A DNA stretch of 64,000 bases from NCEH01 sp043195195 (lineage in GTDB: Bacteria > Pseudomonadota > Alphaproteobacteria > Rhizobiales > Xanthobacteraceae), in NCBI RefSeq assembly GCF_043195195.1, contig NZ_JBAFWT010000016.1, positions 1 through 64,000 of the forward strand, in the 5' to 3' direction. Within the stretch, counting starts at the first letter, position 1. Each line of letters begins with the position of its first letter. Below are positions 50,701 through 58,566 of the stretch, one piece after another. Below the pieces are notes generated by a model that saw nothing but the letters and a program-made list of their open reading frames with translations, searched no databases and was not told the origin of the DNA. The position numbers and the translations under genes were made by a program.

Positions 50701-51921
50701 ATGACCGCGACCGATGCGCGCCTTCCCGTCACCGTGCTGTCCGGCTTTCTCGGCGCCGGAAAGACCACCTTGCTCAATCACATCCTTGCCAATCGCGAGG
50801 GCCGGCGGGTGGCGGTGATCGTCAACGACATGTCGGAAGTGAACATCGATGCCGAACTGGTGCGCCAGGGCGGCGCCAATCTCTCGCGCACCGACGAAAC
50901 CCTGGTGGAAATGACCAATGGCTGCATCTGCTGCACCCTGCGCGGCGACCTGCTGGCCGAGGTGAAGCGCCTCGCCGCCGACGGGCGCTATGACGCTTTG
51001 GTGATCGAGAGCACCGGCATCGCCGAGCCCTTGCCGGTGGCCGCCACCTTCGAATTCCGCGACGAGGAGGGCTTCTCTTTGTCCGACCTCGCCCGGCTCG
51101 ACACCATGGTGACCGTGGTGGATGCCGCCAATCTGCTGAAGGATTACGGCTCCAACGATTTCCTGCGCGATCGCGGCGAGGTGGCCGGCGAAGACGATGC
51201 CCGCACCCTGGTCGACCTGCTGGTGGACCAGATCGAGTTCGCCGACACCATCGTGCTCAACAAGATCTCGGCGACGCCGGCGGACCAGATCGCCGCCGCC
51301 CGCGCCGTCATCAAGGGCCTGAATCCCAAGGCCAAGCTGATCGAGACCGATTTCGCCGACGTGCCGCTGGGCGAAGTCATGGGCACCGGCCGCTTCGACT
51401 TCGAGACCGCCCACGAACACCCGCTGTGGTATCGCGAACTCTATGGCTTTGCCGATCATCAGCCGGAAACCGAGGAATATGGCGTCGCAAGCTTCGTCTA
51501 TCGCGCCCGCCGGCCGTTCCATCCGCAGAAATTTTCCGACTTCCTGAAGACCGTGTGGCCCGGCCTGATCCGCGCCAAGGGCCTGTTCTGGCTCGCCACC
51601 CGCGACGCCTTCGTCGGCGACATGAGCCTTGCCGGCGCCATCTGCCGCACCGAGGCCATGGGCTTTTGGTGGGCCGCCGTGCCCAAGGAGCGCTGGCCGA
51701 GCGATCCCGAATGGAGAACCGAGCTGAAGCGCCATTGGGCGCCCGGCTATGGCGACCGGCGGCAGGAGCTGGTGTTCATCGGCATGGGGCTGGACGAAGC
51801 CGCCATCCGCGCCGCCCTGGACGCGTGCCTGGTCGGCCCGACCGATCCCAAGGCGCTGGACTTCGCCAAGCTCAAGACCCTGCCCGACCCCTTCCCCAAA
51901 TGGGGCCGCGCCGCCGCCTGA
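50701..51921 (+). CDS. CobW/COG0523 GTPase, metallochaperone type
   Basis: The 406-residue protein has P-loop GFLGAGKTT (residues 15-23), the metal-binding motif CICC (Cys75-Cys78) that defines COG0523 metallochaperones, GTP-specificity motif NKIS (VLNKISATPADQ) and a C-terminal CobW_C domain (YGVASFVYRARRPFHPQKFS to WGRA). Members deliver zinc, cobalt or iron to target enzymes. A ZigA/YeiR-like zinc role under zinc shortage is plausible but unproven. It stands alone, divergent from the GTA promoter region and followed by mgtC-like. Confidence 0.88.
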   Translation: MTATDARLPVTVLSGFLGAGKTTLLNHILANREGRRVAVIVNDMSEVNIDAELVRQGGANLSRTDETLVEMTNGCICCTLRGDLLAEVKRLAADGRYDALVIESTGIAEPLPVAATFEFRDEEGFSLSDLARLDTMVTVVDAANLLKDYGSNDFLRDRGEVAGEDDARTLVDLLVDQIEFADTIVLNKISATPADQIAAARAVIKGLNPKAKLIETDFADVPLGEVMGTGRFDFETAHEHPLWYRELYGFADHQPETEEYGVASFVYRARRPFHPQKFSDFLKTVWPGLIRAKGLFWLATRDAFVGDMSLAGAICRTEAMGFWWAAVPKERWPSDPEWRTELKRHWAPGYGDRRQELVFIGMGLDEAAIRAALDACLVGPTDPKALDFAKLKTLPDPFPKWGRAAA

Positions 51922-52047
51922 GCGGGACCGGCGGGCGCGGCGATGTGGCGTGCCCGCCGCCCCCCATTTTTTACCTGCGACGGTGGCATGGTCCGGGTCG
52001 GGAGTGCTAAGCCGGGGCGCGTTCACGCGTCCTGGGGCCGCACGATC

Positions 52048-52764
52048 ATGAAGTTCGTCGAAACATTCGATTTCTGGCAGTTTTTCGACACGTTCATCAG
52101 CTTTTCCGCGGCGTTCGTCTTCGGCCTGCTGATCGGCGCGGAACGCCAGTATCGCCAGCGCACCGCCGGCCTGCGCACCAACGTTCTGGTCGCCATCGGC
52201 GCCGCCGCCTTCGTCGATCTGGCCCAAAGGATCGCCGGAACCGCCGAGGCGGTGCGGGTGATTTCCTATGTGGTCTCGGGCATTGGCTTTTTGGGCGCCG
52301 GCGTGATCATGAAGGAAGGCATGAACGTGCGCGGCCTCAACACCGCCGCCACCTTGTGGTGCTCGGCCGCGGTGGGCGCGTGCGCCGGCACCGACATGCT
52401 CGCGGAAGCCGCCCTGCTGACGGTTTTCGTATTGGCTGGCAATACCTTGCTGCGGCCGGTGGTCAATCTCATCAACCGCATTCCCATCAACGACAAGAGC
52501 GCGGAACAGACCTACGAAGTGCTCCTCATCACCACCAATGCCGCCCTGGACGATGTGCGCGACCTGCTGGTGGAGCGCCTGGAAGCGGCCCAATATCCGG
52601 TCGGCGATGTGGAGGTGACCGAGCGCAGCAACGACAAGGTGGAGATCCTCGCCACGCTGGTGAGTACAGCGGTGGACGCAACCGAAATCGATGCCGTGAT
52701 CGCAGAGCTTGAGGCGGTGCCCGGCGTCCTGCATGCCACGTGGAGCAGCAGCACGCAGGATTGA
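52048..52764 (+). CDS. MgtC/SapB-family membrane protein
   Basis: The 238-residue protein has an N-terminal MgtC domain with about four TM helices (SFSAAFVFGLLIGAERQYRQ, RTNVLVAIGAAAFVDL, SYVVSGIGFLGAGVIMKEGM, NVRGLNTAATLWCSAAVGAC) and a C-terminal cytoplasmic ACT-like domain (YEVLLITTNAALDDVRDLLV to HATWSS). Family members affect growth in low magnesium and F-ATPase activity. The ATG at 52048 gives the usual start; a longer frame to 51943 is unlikely. A 126-bp leader upstream shows no recognised riboswitch. A GC hairpin follows the stop. Confidence 0.9.
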   Translation: MKFVETFDFWQFFDTFISFSAAFVFGLLIGAERQYRQRTAGLRTNVLVAIGAAAFVDLAQRIAGTAEAVRVISYVVSGIGFLGAGVIMKEGMNVRGLNTAATLWCSAAVGACAGTDMLAEAALLTVFVLAGNTLLRPVVNLINRIPINDKSAEQTYEVLLITTNAALDDVRDLLVERLEAAQYPVGDVEVTERSNDKVEILATLVSTAVDATEIDAVIAELEAVPGVLHATWSSSTQD

Positions 52765-52765
52765 A

Positions 52766-52786
52766 CCCGGCGCACGCGGCGCCGGG
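52766..52786. terminator. GC hairpin between converging stops
   Basis: An 8-bp perfect stem CCCGGCGC/GCGCCGGG with a 5-nt loop starts 2 bp after the MgtC-family stop and lies 17 bp from the stop of the convergent unknown gene. Only a weak T-rich stretch (CCTTTAAC) follows, so termination efficiency is uncertain. Confidence 0.55.
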
Positions 52787-52802
52787 AACCTTTAACTCTG
52801 GC

Positions 52803-53342
52803 TTAGGCTGCGTTCTTGACCTTCAGCCCGTCCTCGAACGACATTTCCTTGTAATCCGAGAGCGAATTATACTTCAATCCCACGTCGGCCAGCGCATCCA
52901 GCTTGGCGGATGTATCGAACTTCTTGAGCTTTATTTTGTCGACATAGAAGGTGTCGATCAGCTCGTTATAAACGCTGGTCTCGTCGATATAGATGGCGAA
53001 GATTTTCACATCCCCGAACGAGATGTGGAAGCGATTGCCCTGGGGGAGATCGGCGATATAGATGAAATACTTTCCGTCCGCATCGAAGGCGGAGCCGAAG
53101 GTCTCCATCAGCTTGGGCAGGCTGGCATATTCCCGGATCGACCCAGCCAGAAATCCAATCGCCGGCTTGCCGCTCTCGGACACCGCGAACACTTCCTTGA
53201 TCACCGTCTCCGGCCCATCGAAGGAGATATCGCCGCGATAGCCGAACCGGCCTGCGACATGGGTATCGGCACTCAGGATCGGCTTCAACAGCCGCCCCTC
53301 GCTGTCGAGCTTGGCAAAAGGCGTATCGGAAACGGCGGTCAT
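52803..53342 (-). CDS. Protein of unknown function (179 aa), partner of the Rieske gene
   Basis: I do not recognise this protein. It is soluble, beta-rich and unusually Lys/Tyr/Phe-rich for this genome (HISFGDVKIFAIYIDETSVY, NELIDTFYVDKIKLKKF), with lower GC than its neighbours. It has no signal peptide, TM or cysteine motif. AAGGA lies upstream of the ATG. It reads in the same direction as the Rieske gene (153 bp upstream) and the 249-residue gene, so the three may form one unit. Confidence 0.75.
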   Translation of the reverse strand: MTAVSDTPFAKLDSEGRLLKPILSADTHVAGRFGYRGDISFDGPETVIKEVFAVSESGKPAIGFLAGSIREYASLPKLMETFGSAFDADGKYFIYIADLPQGNRFHISFGDVKIFAIYIDETSVYNELIDTFYVDKIKLKKFDTSAKLDALADVGLKYNSLSDYKEMSFEDGLKVKNAA

Positions 53343-53495
53343 AGGGGTCGTCCTTCGGTGTGATCGACGGGGCTCGTCGAGGCGTGGCCGTCGTTCGCAT
53401 CGGCGGATCAGTGCCGGGGCGACCCGCGACGTCGGGAGAAAACGCGCCGGTCGCGGGGCGCAAGGTAAGGTCGGAACAGGGCGCCGCAGGGCGCC

Positions 53496-53924
53496 TTAGT
53501 CGCTGGTAATCATCACCTCGGGAAACGTGTCGGGATCCTCGATGTCGAGCCCGTCCTCCTCGGCCAGCTCGATGCCGACCAGGCACACGTCGCCATCGTC
53601 GATCACGAGCTCAACCGGCTTCAGCGCCTTGCCCTGGCAGGGGCCGATGAAGCAATGCCCGGTATCGAGGTCGAACTGCGCGCGGTGCTTGCCGCAGGTG
53701 AGGAAGTTGCCATCCTCGTCGAGGAATTCGCCGGGAATGGTATCGAGCCGCGATCCCTGGTGCGGACAGGCATTCTCAAACCCGAAGAAAGTGTTGGACT
53801 TGCGGGTGACGAGGATCGGCCAGGCCTTGCTGGCGCCGTTCTCGTCCAGCCGCGCAAGCACGAAGCCGCGCGCGCCGCCGTCATCGATCTCATAGGTGGA
53901 GCAGATGGCGAAAAGCTCGTTCAT
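53496..53924 (-). CDS. Rieske-type [2Fe-2S] ferredoxin
   Basis: The 142-residue protein has a Rieske cluster motif: Cys53-Pro-His55 in ENACPHQGSRLD and Cys77-Gly-Lys-His80 in LTCGKHRAQFDLDTGHC, giving two Cys and two His ligands. It lacks a TM and the disulphide of bc1-type Rieske proteins, so it is a soluble ferredoxin-like carrier of the oxygenase or nitrite-reductase-small-subunit type. An acidic C-terminal tail (ELAEEDGLDIEDPDTFPEVM) is unusual and may dock a partner. No oxygenase gene is adjacent. Confidence 0.85.
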   Translation of the reverse strand: MNELFAICSTYEIDDGGARGFVLARLDENGASKAWPILVTRKSNTFFGFENACPHQGSRLDTIPGEFLDEDGNFLTCGKHRAQFDLDTGHCFIGPCQGKALKPVELVIDDGDVCLVGIELAEEDGLDIEDPDTFPEVMITSD

Positions 53925-54028
53925 GGACCATGCCTTTCCAAGCGCTGCGGGTCGTCGGAGTGTGGGAAAGCGGACATTGTGCGGCCCCGGCGCACGACAT
54001 CTGCCGCCTGCGATTGTCGCGCCCACGC

Positions 54029-54778
54029 CTAGCGGCGGGCCAGCGAGCGCAGAAACCCTTGGTATTCCTCGGTCAATTCCATATCGACCGCGGGCGCGGC
54101 CTTCAGAAGCAAATTGGCGATGAAGGCCTGATCGTTGCGCGGCTCCTCCAGAGCCTCGCGCAGCACCGGCAGATTGTCCTCGATATGGTGCAGGAAGGCC
54201 GCTTCCTTCTCGGCGATCACGCCCCAGCGGCTGCGCGTCCATTTCGCCAGCGGGTACAGCACTTCCTGGATGAAATTCGACTGCCGCGCCTTCTCGAAGA
54301 AGCGCAGGCCGGTATTCCAGTCCTCCCGCGCCCGCATGGGCGGCGGCGGCCTGTCGCCTTCCAGCCATTTGCGCCCGGCTTGCCCAACAAAATCTTCCAG
54401 CAAGATGGGGTTTTCATTGTGCGCGCGGAAATAATTGACCGCGAGCGATCCGGGGAAGTCGTTGCCCATGCTGTCCTTCAAGGCGGCTTCGACCTTGTCC
54501 ACGGCCGCGATGTCGCCTTTCAGGGCCGCGGTCATGCAGAAGGCGAACAGCGCATCATTCCCGACATTCTGGACGCCGGGATTTTTGAGCGCCTCCGGCG
54601 GCAGCTTCGGCGTGATCCCGTCGGCGGGCACCTCGGCGGCGCCGGAACGCTGGGCGGTAATGAAGGCGGTGATCTCCAGCCAGCCCATGAAGCTTGCGAC
54701 AAAAGCGTCGGGATCCACATGCACGACCGCCAGATTGATCGGCTGCTTGCGCTTCTGCAGTTCGACCATGTCGGTCAT
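54029..54778 (-). CDS. Protein of unknown function (249 aa), upstream of the Rieske gene
   Basis: I do not recognise this protein. It is soluble and predicted mostly helical, with aromatic-rich segments (FVASFMGWLEITAFITAQRS, EVLYPLAKWTRSRWGVIAEK) and no cysteine pairs. The ATG 54778 has GGAGG 8 bp upstream. It is the first gene of the three-gene minus-strand group and diverges from the MoxR gene across 237 bp. Confidence 0.78.
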   Translation of the reverse strand: MTDMVELQKRKQPINLAVVHVDPDAFVASFMGWLEITAFITAQRSGAAEVPADGITPKLPPEALKNPGVQNVGNDALFAFCMTAALKGDIAAVDKVEAALKDSMGNDFPGSLAVNYFRAHNENPILLEDFVGQAGRKWLEGDRPPPPMRAREDWNTGLRFFEKARQSNFIQEVLYPLAKWTRSRWGVIAEKEAAFLHHIEDNLPVLREALEEPRNDQAFIANLLLKAAPAVDMELTEEYQGFLRSLARR

Positions 54779-55015
54779 GACGGTCCTCCACGCTCGACAC
54801 TGATGGCGCCTTTGCGCCATTTCCCGGGGCTCGAAGGGGGTCGATGCAAGGGGTGTGCCGCGACAATCGGCAGCGGTACGGAGCGGCGGTTCATGCGCCG
54901 ACGGCCATCACGAGGCCGCGATGCGCCTCACATTACATAAAAATCATGCGCGCGACGGTGCGGTGCGGCGCGGCACTGGCTATAGAGTCCAAAACCCCGA
55001 CCGGATTGAGCCTTG

Positions 55016-56032
55016 ATGAACCCGACCCGCGACGCCGCCCACGCCCATATGACCCCCACGGCGGCCGCTCCCGACGACCTTCACCTGCTGTTCGAGCGCC
55101 TCGGCGCCTACATGAACACCTGCATTCTCGGCCAGCCCGCGTTCGTGGAGCTTCTGTTGGTGGCGGTGCTGGCGGACGGTCACCTTCTGGTGGAAGGCGC
55201 GCCGGGCCTTGCCAAGACCAAGGCCATCAAGGCCTTGGCAAGGGCGATCGACTGCGACGACCAGCGCATCCAGTTCACGCCGGACCTTTTGCCCTCCGAC
55301 CTCACGGGCACCGACATCTACCGGCCAGAGGATGGCAGCTTCCGTTTCCAGCCCGGCCCGGTGTTCCACAATTTCATCCTGGCCGACGAGATCAACCGCG
55401 CCCCGGCCAAGGTCCAGGCGGCGCTGCTGGAGGCGATGGGCGAGCGGCAGGTGACGGTGGGCGGCAAGACCTATGTGCTGCCGAAGCTGTTCCTGGTCAT
55501 GGCGACGCAGAACCCCATCGAGCAGGAAGGCACCTATCCCCTGCCCGAGGCGCAGCTCGACCGCTTCCTGCTGCATGTGAAGCTGGATTATCCCGACCTC
55601 TCCGCCGAACGGCAGATTTTGCGGCTGGTGCGCGGCGAGGCGCAGGGCGAGGTGATCGACGTCGGCGAGAAGGTGAGCCAGGGCGCCATCTTCGCCGCGC
55701 GCCGCGACGCCCTCGGCACCTACATGTCGGAGGCGGTGGAGGAATATCTACTGCAATTCGTATTCGCCACCCGCGCGCCGCAGCGTTACGGTAAGGATCT
55801 TGCCGGGGTCATCGCGTTCGGCGCCAGCCCGCGCGGCACCATCGCCCTCGACCGCTGCGCGCGCGCCTTCGCCTGGCTGCGGGGACGCGACTATGTGGTG
55901 CCGGAAGATGTGCAGGCGATCGCCAAGTCCGCGCTGCGGCACCGCATCCTCCTGACCTTCGAGGCTCAGGCCGATGGGATGAGCGCGGATGACTTCCTCG
56001 ACACGCTCATCGCCCGCGTGCCGGTGAGCTGA
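55016..56032 (+). CDS. MoxR-family AAA+ ATPase
   Basis: The 338-residue ATPase has Walker A EGAPGLAKTKAI, Walker B FILADEINRAPAKVQAALLE, sensor-1 ATQNPIEQEGTYPLPEAQLD and the lid domain. MoxR ATPases act with von Willebrand A proteins as chaperones for metal-centre insertion or envelope stress. The ATG at 55016 follows a TTG that is also open. It begins the Bat-type operon; the DUF58 gene starts 16 bp after it. Confidence 0.93.
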   Translation: MNPTRDAAHAHMTPTAAAPDDLHLLFERLGAYMNTCILGQPAFVELLLVAVLADGHLLVEGAPGLAKTKAIKALARAIDCDDQRIQFTPDLLPSDLTGTDIYRPEDGSFRFQPGPVFHNFILADEINRAPAKVQAALLEAMGERQVTVGGKTYVLPKLFLVMATQNPIEQEGTYPLPEAQLDRFLLHVKLDYPDLSAERQILRLVRGEAQGEVIDVGEKVSQGAIFAARRDALGTYMSEAVEEYLLQFVFATRAPQRYGKDLAGVIAFGASPRGTIALDRCARAFAWLRGRDYVVPEDVQAIAKSALRHRILLTFEAQADGMSADDFLDTLIARVPVS

Positions 56033-56048
56033 GCCGCGCGAGGACACC

Positions 56049-57017
56049 ATGCGCGATGCTCCCGCTAATGCCGCCTACGGGCTGATTGCAAGCCTCGACG
56101 AGCTGATCGCGGCGCGGCCGGAGGCCGGCAAGGCCGCATTCGCGCCGCGCGGCAAGGTGCGCAGCCAGCAGTCCGGCGGATATCGCTCGACGTTTCGCGG
56201 GCGCGGCATGGAATTCGACGAGGTCCGTCTTTACCAGGCAGGCGACGACATCCGCACCATCGATTGGCGGGTGACCGCGCGCACCGGTCGGACCCACACC
56301 AAATTGTTTCAGGAGGAGCGCGAACGTCCGGTCCTGATCCTGCTGGATTGCCGCAGTTTCATGCGGTTCGGCACCCGCGCCGCGTTCAAGTCGGTGCAGG
56401 CGGCGCGAGCGGCGGCGGTGCTGGCCTGGATCTCCACCGATGCCGGCGACCGCGTGGGCGGGCTGGTGATGACGCCCCGCGCGATCCATTCCCACAGTCC
56501 GCAGCGCAGCCGCGCGCGCGTGCTTGGCTTCATCAAGGCCATGGCCGACGGCACGCGGGAGGGGTTTGACGCCGCCCCCACCGGACCGGCGGCGGGGCAG
56601 GAACCCGCCCTCGCCGAAGCCCTCGCCCGCCTTCGCCGCACCGCGCGCACCGGCACGCTGGTGTTCATCATCAGCGACTTCCAGGATTTCGACGCCCGCG
56701 CGGCACGCGAGCTGAGCCGCCTTGGCCTGCAGGCGCAGGTGACCAACGTGTTCGTCTATGACCGACTGGAAGAGGCGCTTCCAGCTGCCGGTGCCTATCC
56801 CGTCAGCGACGGAGCCGCGGTGCGCCTGATCGATGCCGGCGATGCCACCGCGCGCACGGCCCATGCGCAAAGGTTCGCGGCCCGCCGCGCGGCGGTGGAA
56901 GAGGTGGCGCGCCAGCGCGGCATGGGGTTCGTGACGCTCCAGACCGGCGAGGACCCGGCGGAACGGCTGCATCCCGAGCGGCTGCGCGGCGCTCGCACGA
57001 AGCGGGCGGTCGCATGA
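56049..57017 (+). CDS. DUF58 protein of the MoxR/Bat operon
   Basis: The 322-residue protein contains the DUF58 signature GRGMEFDEVRLYQAGDDIRT then IDWRVTARTGRTHTKLFQEE, followed by a degenerate VWA-like fold (PVLILLDCRSFMRFGTR, TLVFIISDFQDFD). DUF58 proteins are constant partners of MoxR ATPases. No TM helix, so it is cytoplasmic. Its stop overlaps the next ATG (ATGA). Confidence 0.92.
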   Translation: MRDAPANAAYGLIASLDELIAARPEAGKAAFAPRGKVRSQQSGGYRSTFRGRGMEFDEVRLYQAGDDIRTIDWRVTARTGRTHTKLFQEERERPVLILLDCRSFMRFGTRAAFKSVQAARAAAVLAWISTDAGDRVGGLVMTPRAIHSHSPQRSRARVLGFIKAMADGTREGFDAAPTGPAAGQEPALAEALARLRRTARTGTLVFIISDFQDFDARAARELSRLGLQAQVTNVFVYDRLEEALPAAGAYPVSDGAAVRLIDAGDATARTAHAQRFAARRAAVEEVARQRGMGFVTLQTGEDPAERLHPERLRGARTKRAVA

Positions 57018-57544
57018 AGCTGGCGCAGGCCTTCTCCCTTCCCGAACCACCGCCGAGCTTGCCCGGCGCGCCGGCCGAGGATCCGCTGGCAGGATTGCGC
57101 GACATTCACCTGCCGATGCCGGTCTCGTTCTGGCCGCTGGCTCCCGGCTGGTGGATGCTCGCCGGCCTCCTGCTGCTGCTCGCCTTGCTCGCCGCTTTGC
57201 TGGAATGGCGCCGCCGCCAGACGCTGGCCTATCGCGTCGACCAGGAACTGAAAGCGATCGCCCGCGACACCGCGCGCCATCCCGACGCCCGCGCGGTCGC
57301 CGCCGCGGCGGCCATGCTGTTTCGCCGGATCCTGGTGACCCGCGCGAACGATCCCGCCGCCGCCGCGCTCACGGGCCCGAACTGGGAGCTCGCGCTGGGC
57401 CAGGGCAAGGCGGGCCTAGCCCCCGATATCGCGGCCTTCGTGGCGTCGGCGCCGTATTTGCCTGCCCATGCCCCCGGCGGCGACGGCGTGCCGCGCGCGA
57501 CCCTAGTGGCGGCGCTCCGACGCTGGGTCCGGAGCAACGCATGA
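57014..57544 (+). CDS. DUF4381 membrane protein of the Bat operon
   Basis: The 176-residue protein starts with a Pro-rich segment (GLRDIHLPMPVSFWPLAPGW is typical of DUF4381), one TM helix (WMLAGLLLLLALLAALLEWR) and a cytoplasmic helical domain with AAAMLFRRILVTRAND. It overlaps both neighbours by 4 bp. In related operons it lies between DUF58 and BatA and is taken as a scaffold for the complex. Confidence 0.9.
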   Translation: MKLAQAFSLPEPPPSLPGAPAEDPLAGLRDIHLPMPVSFWPLAPGWWMLAGLLLLLALLAALLEWRRRQTLAYRVDQELKAIARDTARHPDARAVAAAAAMLFRRILVTRANDPAAAALTGPNWELALGQGKAGLAPDIAAFVASAPYLPAHAPGGDGVPRATLVAALRRWVRSNA

Positions 57545-58566
57545 TCCAGTTCGAATGGCTCTGGGCGGCCGCGCTCCTCCCCCTCCCCCTGCTGGTGCGC
57601 TATGCCCTGCCGCCCGCCCGGCGCAGCCGCGCCGGCGCGCTGCGGGTCCCGTTTTTCGCCGAAATCGCGCCCGGTGCTGGCTCTGGCGCACGCTTGGGAC
57701 GCGGCCTCAAGCTCGCCCTGCTGACCCTGATCTGGCTGGCCCTGGTGCTCGCAGCTATGCGGCCGACTTATGTCGGCACGCCGGTACCGATCCCGGTGGA
57801 AGGCCGGGACCTGATGATGGCGGTGGACCTCTCCGGTTCCATGGCGCGGCAGGACCTCACAAAAGACGGCCTGCCCACGGACCGCCTGTCGGTGGTGAAG
57901 GCGGTCGCGGACGACTTCATCGCCCGCCGCACCGGCGATCGCGTGGGGCTGATCCTGTTCTCCAGCCGCGCCTATATCCAGACCCCGTTGACCTTCGATC
58001 GCAACGTCACGCGCGACCTGCTCGCGCAGGCCACCATCGGCATGACCGGGCAGGAAACCGCCATCGGCGATGCCATCGGCCTTGCCGTGAAGACCTTGCA
58101 GGACCGGCCGGAAGACAAGCGCGTGCTGGTGCTGCTGACCGACGGCGCCAACAATTCCGGGGTGCTGGACCCGATCCACGCCGCCGAGCTGGCACGCCAG
58201 GAGCACGTGAAAATCTATGCCATAGGCGTCGGCGCCGACAGCCTCGCCATTGGCCAGCAGATCGTAAACCCCTCCGCCGATCTCGATGAAGCAGCGCTGG
58301 CGCAGATCGCGACGCTCACCGGCGGGCGCTATTATCGCGCCCGCGACAGCGCCGGGCTGGCGGCGATCTATCGCGACATCAACCAGATCGAGCCAGTGGC
58401 GGGCGAGCCGCTCTATCTTGCCCCCACGGTGTCCCTGTTTCATTGGCCGCTGGGCTTCGCCTTGGCCTTGAGCCTGATCTTGGCCTTCAGCCTCGTGGCC
58501 GGGGCGCTTTTGCCGGCGCGGCGGCGCGCGGCGGCGGATACGTCGCGCGCGGAAGTGAGCCCATGA
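57541..58566 (+). CDS. batA: BatA-type von Willebrand factor A membrane protein
   Basis: The 341-residue protein has two N-terminal TM helices, a VWA domain with an intact metal-ion site (Asp96-x-Ser98-x-Ser100 in MMAVDLSGSM) plus VGLILFSSRAYIQTPLT and LLTDGANNSG, and a C-terminal TM helix (PLGFALALSLILAFSLVAGA). Bat proteins are thought to assist envelope stress tolerance with MoxR. The ATG and the next gene's ATG both overlap by 4 bp. Confidence 0.93.
   Translation: MIQFEWLWAAALLPLPLLVRYALPPARRSRAGALRVPFFAEIAPGAGSGARLGRGLKLALLTLIWLALVLAAMRPTYVGTPVPIPVEGRDLMMAVDLSGSMARQDLTKDGLPTDRLSVVKAVADDFIARRTGDRVGLILFSSRAYIQTPLTFDRNVTRDLLAQATIGMTGQETAIGDAIGLAVKTLQDRPEDKRVLVLLTDGANNSGVLDPIHAAELARQEHVKIYAIGVGADSLAIGQQIVNPSADLDEAALAQIATLTGGRYYRARDSAGLAAIYRDINQIEPVAGEPLYLAPTVSLFHWPLGFALALSLILAFSLVAGALLPARRRAAADTSRAEVSP

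Noticed and set aside
51922..52047. Mg2+ or Mn2+ riboswitch before the MgtC-family gene
   Set aside because: The 126-bp leader has no recognisable M-box or yybP-type conserved core and is too short for the M-box.
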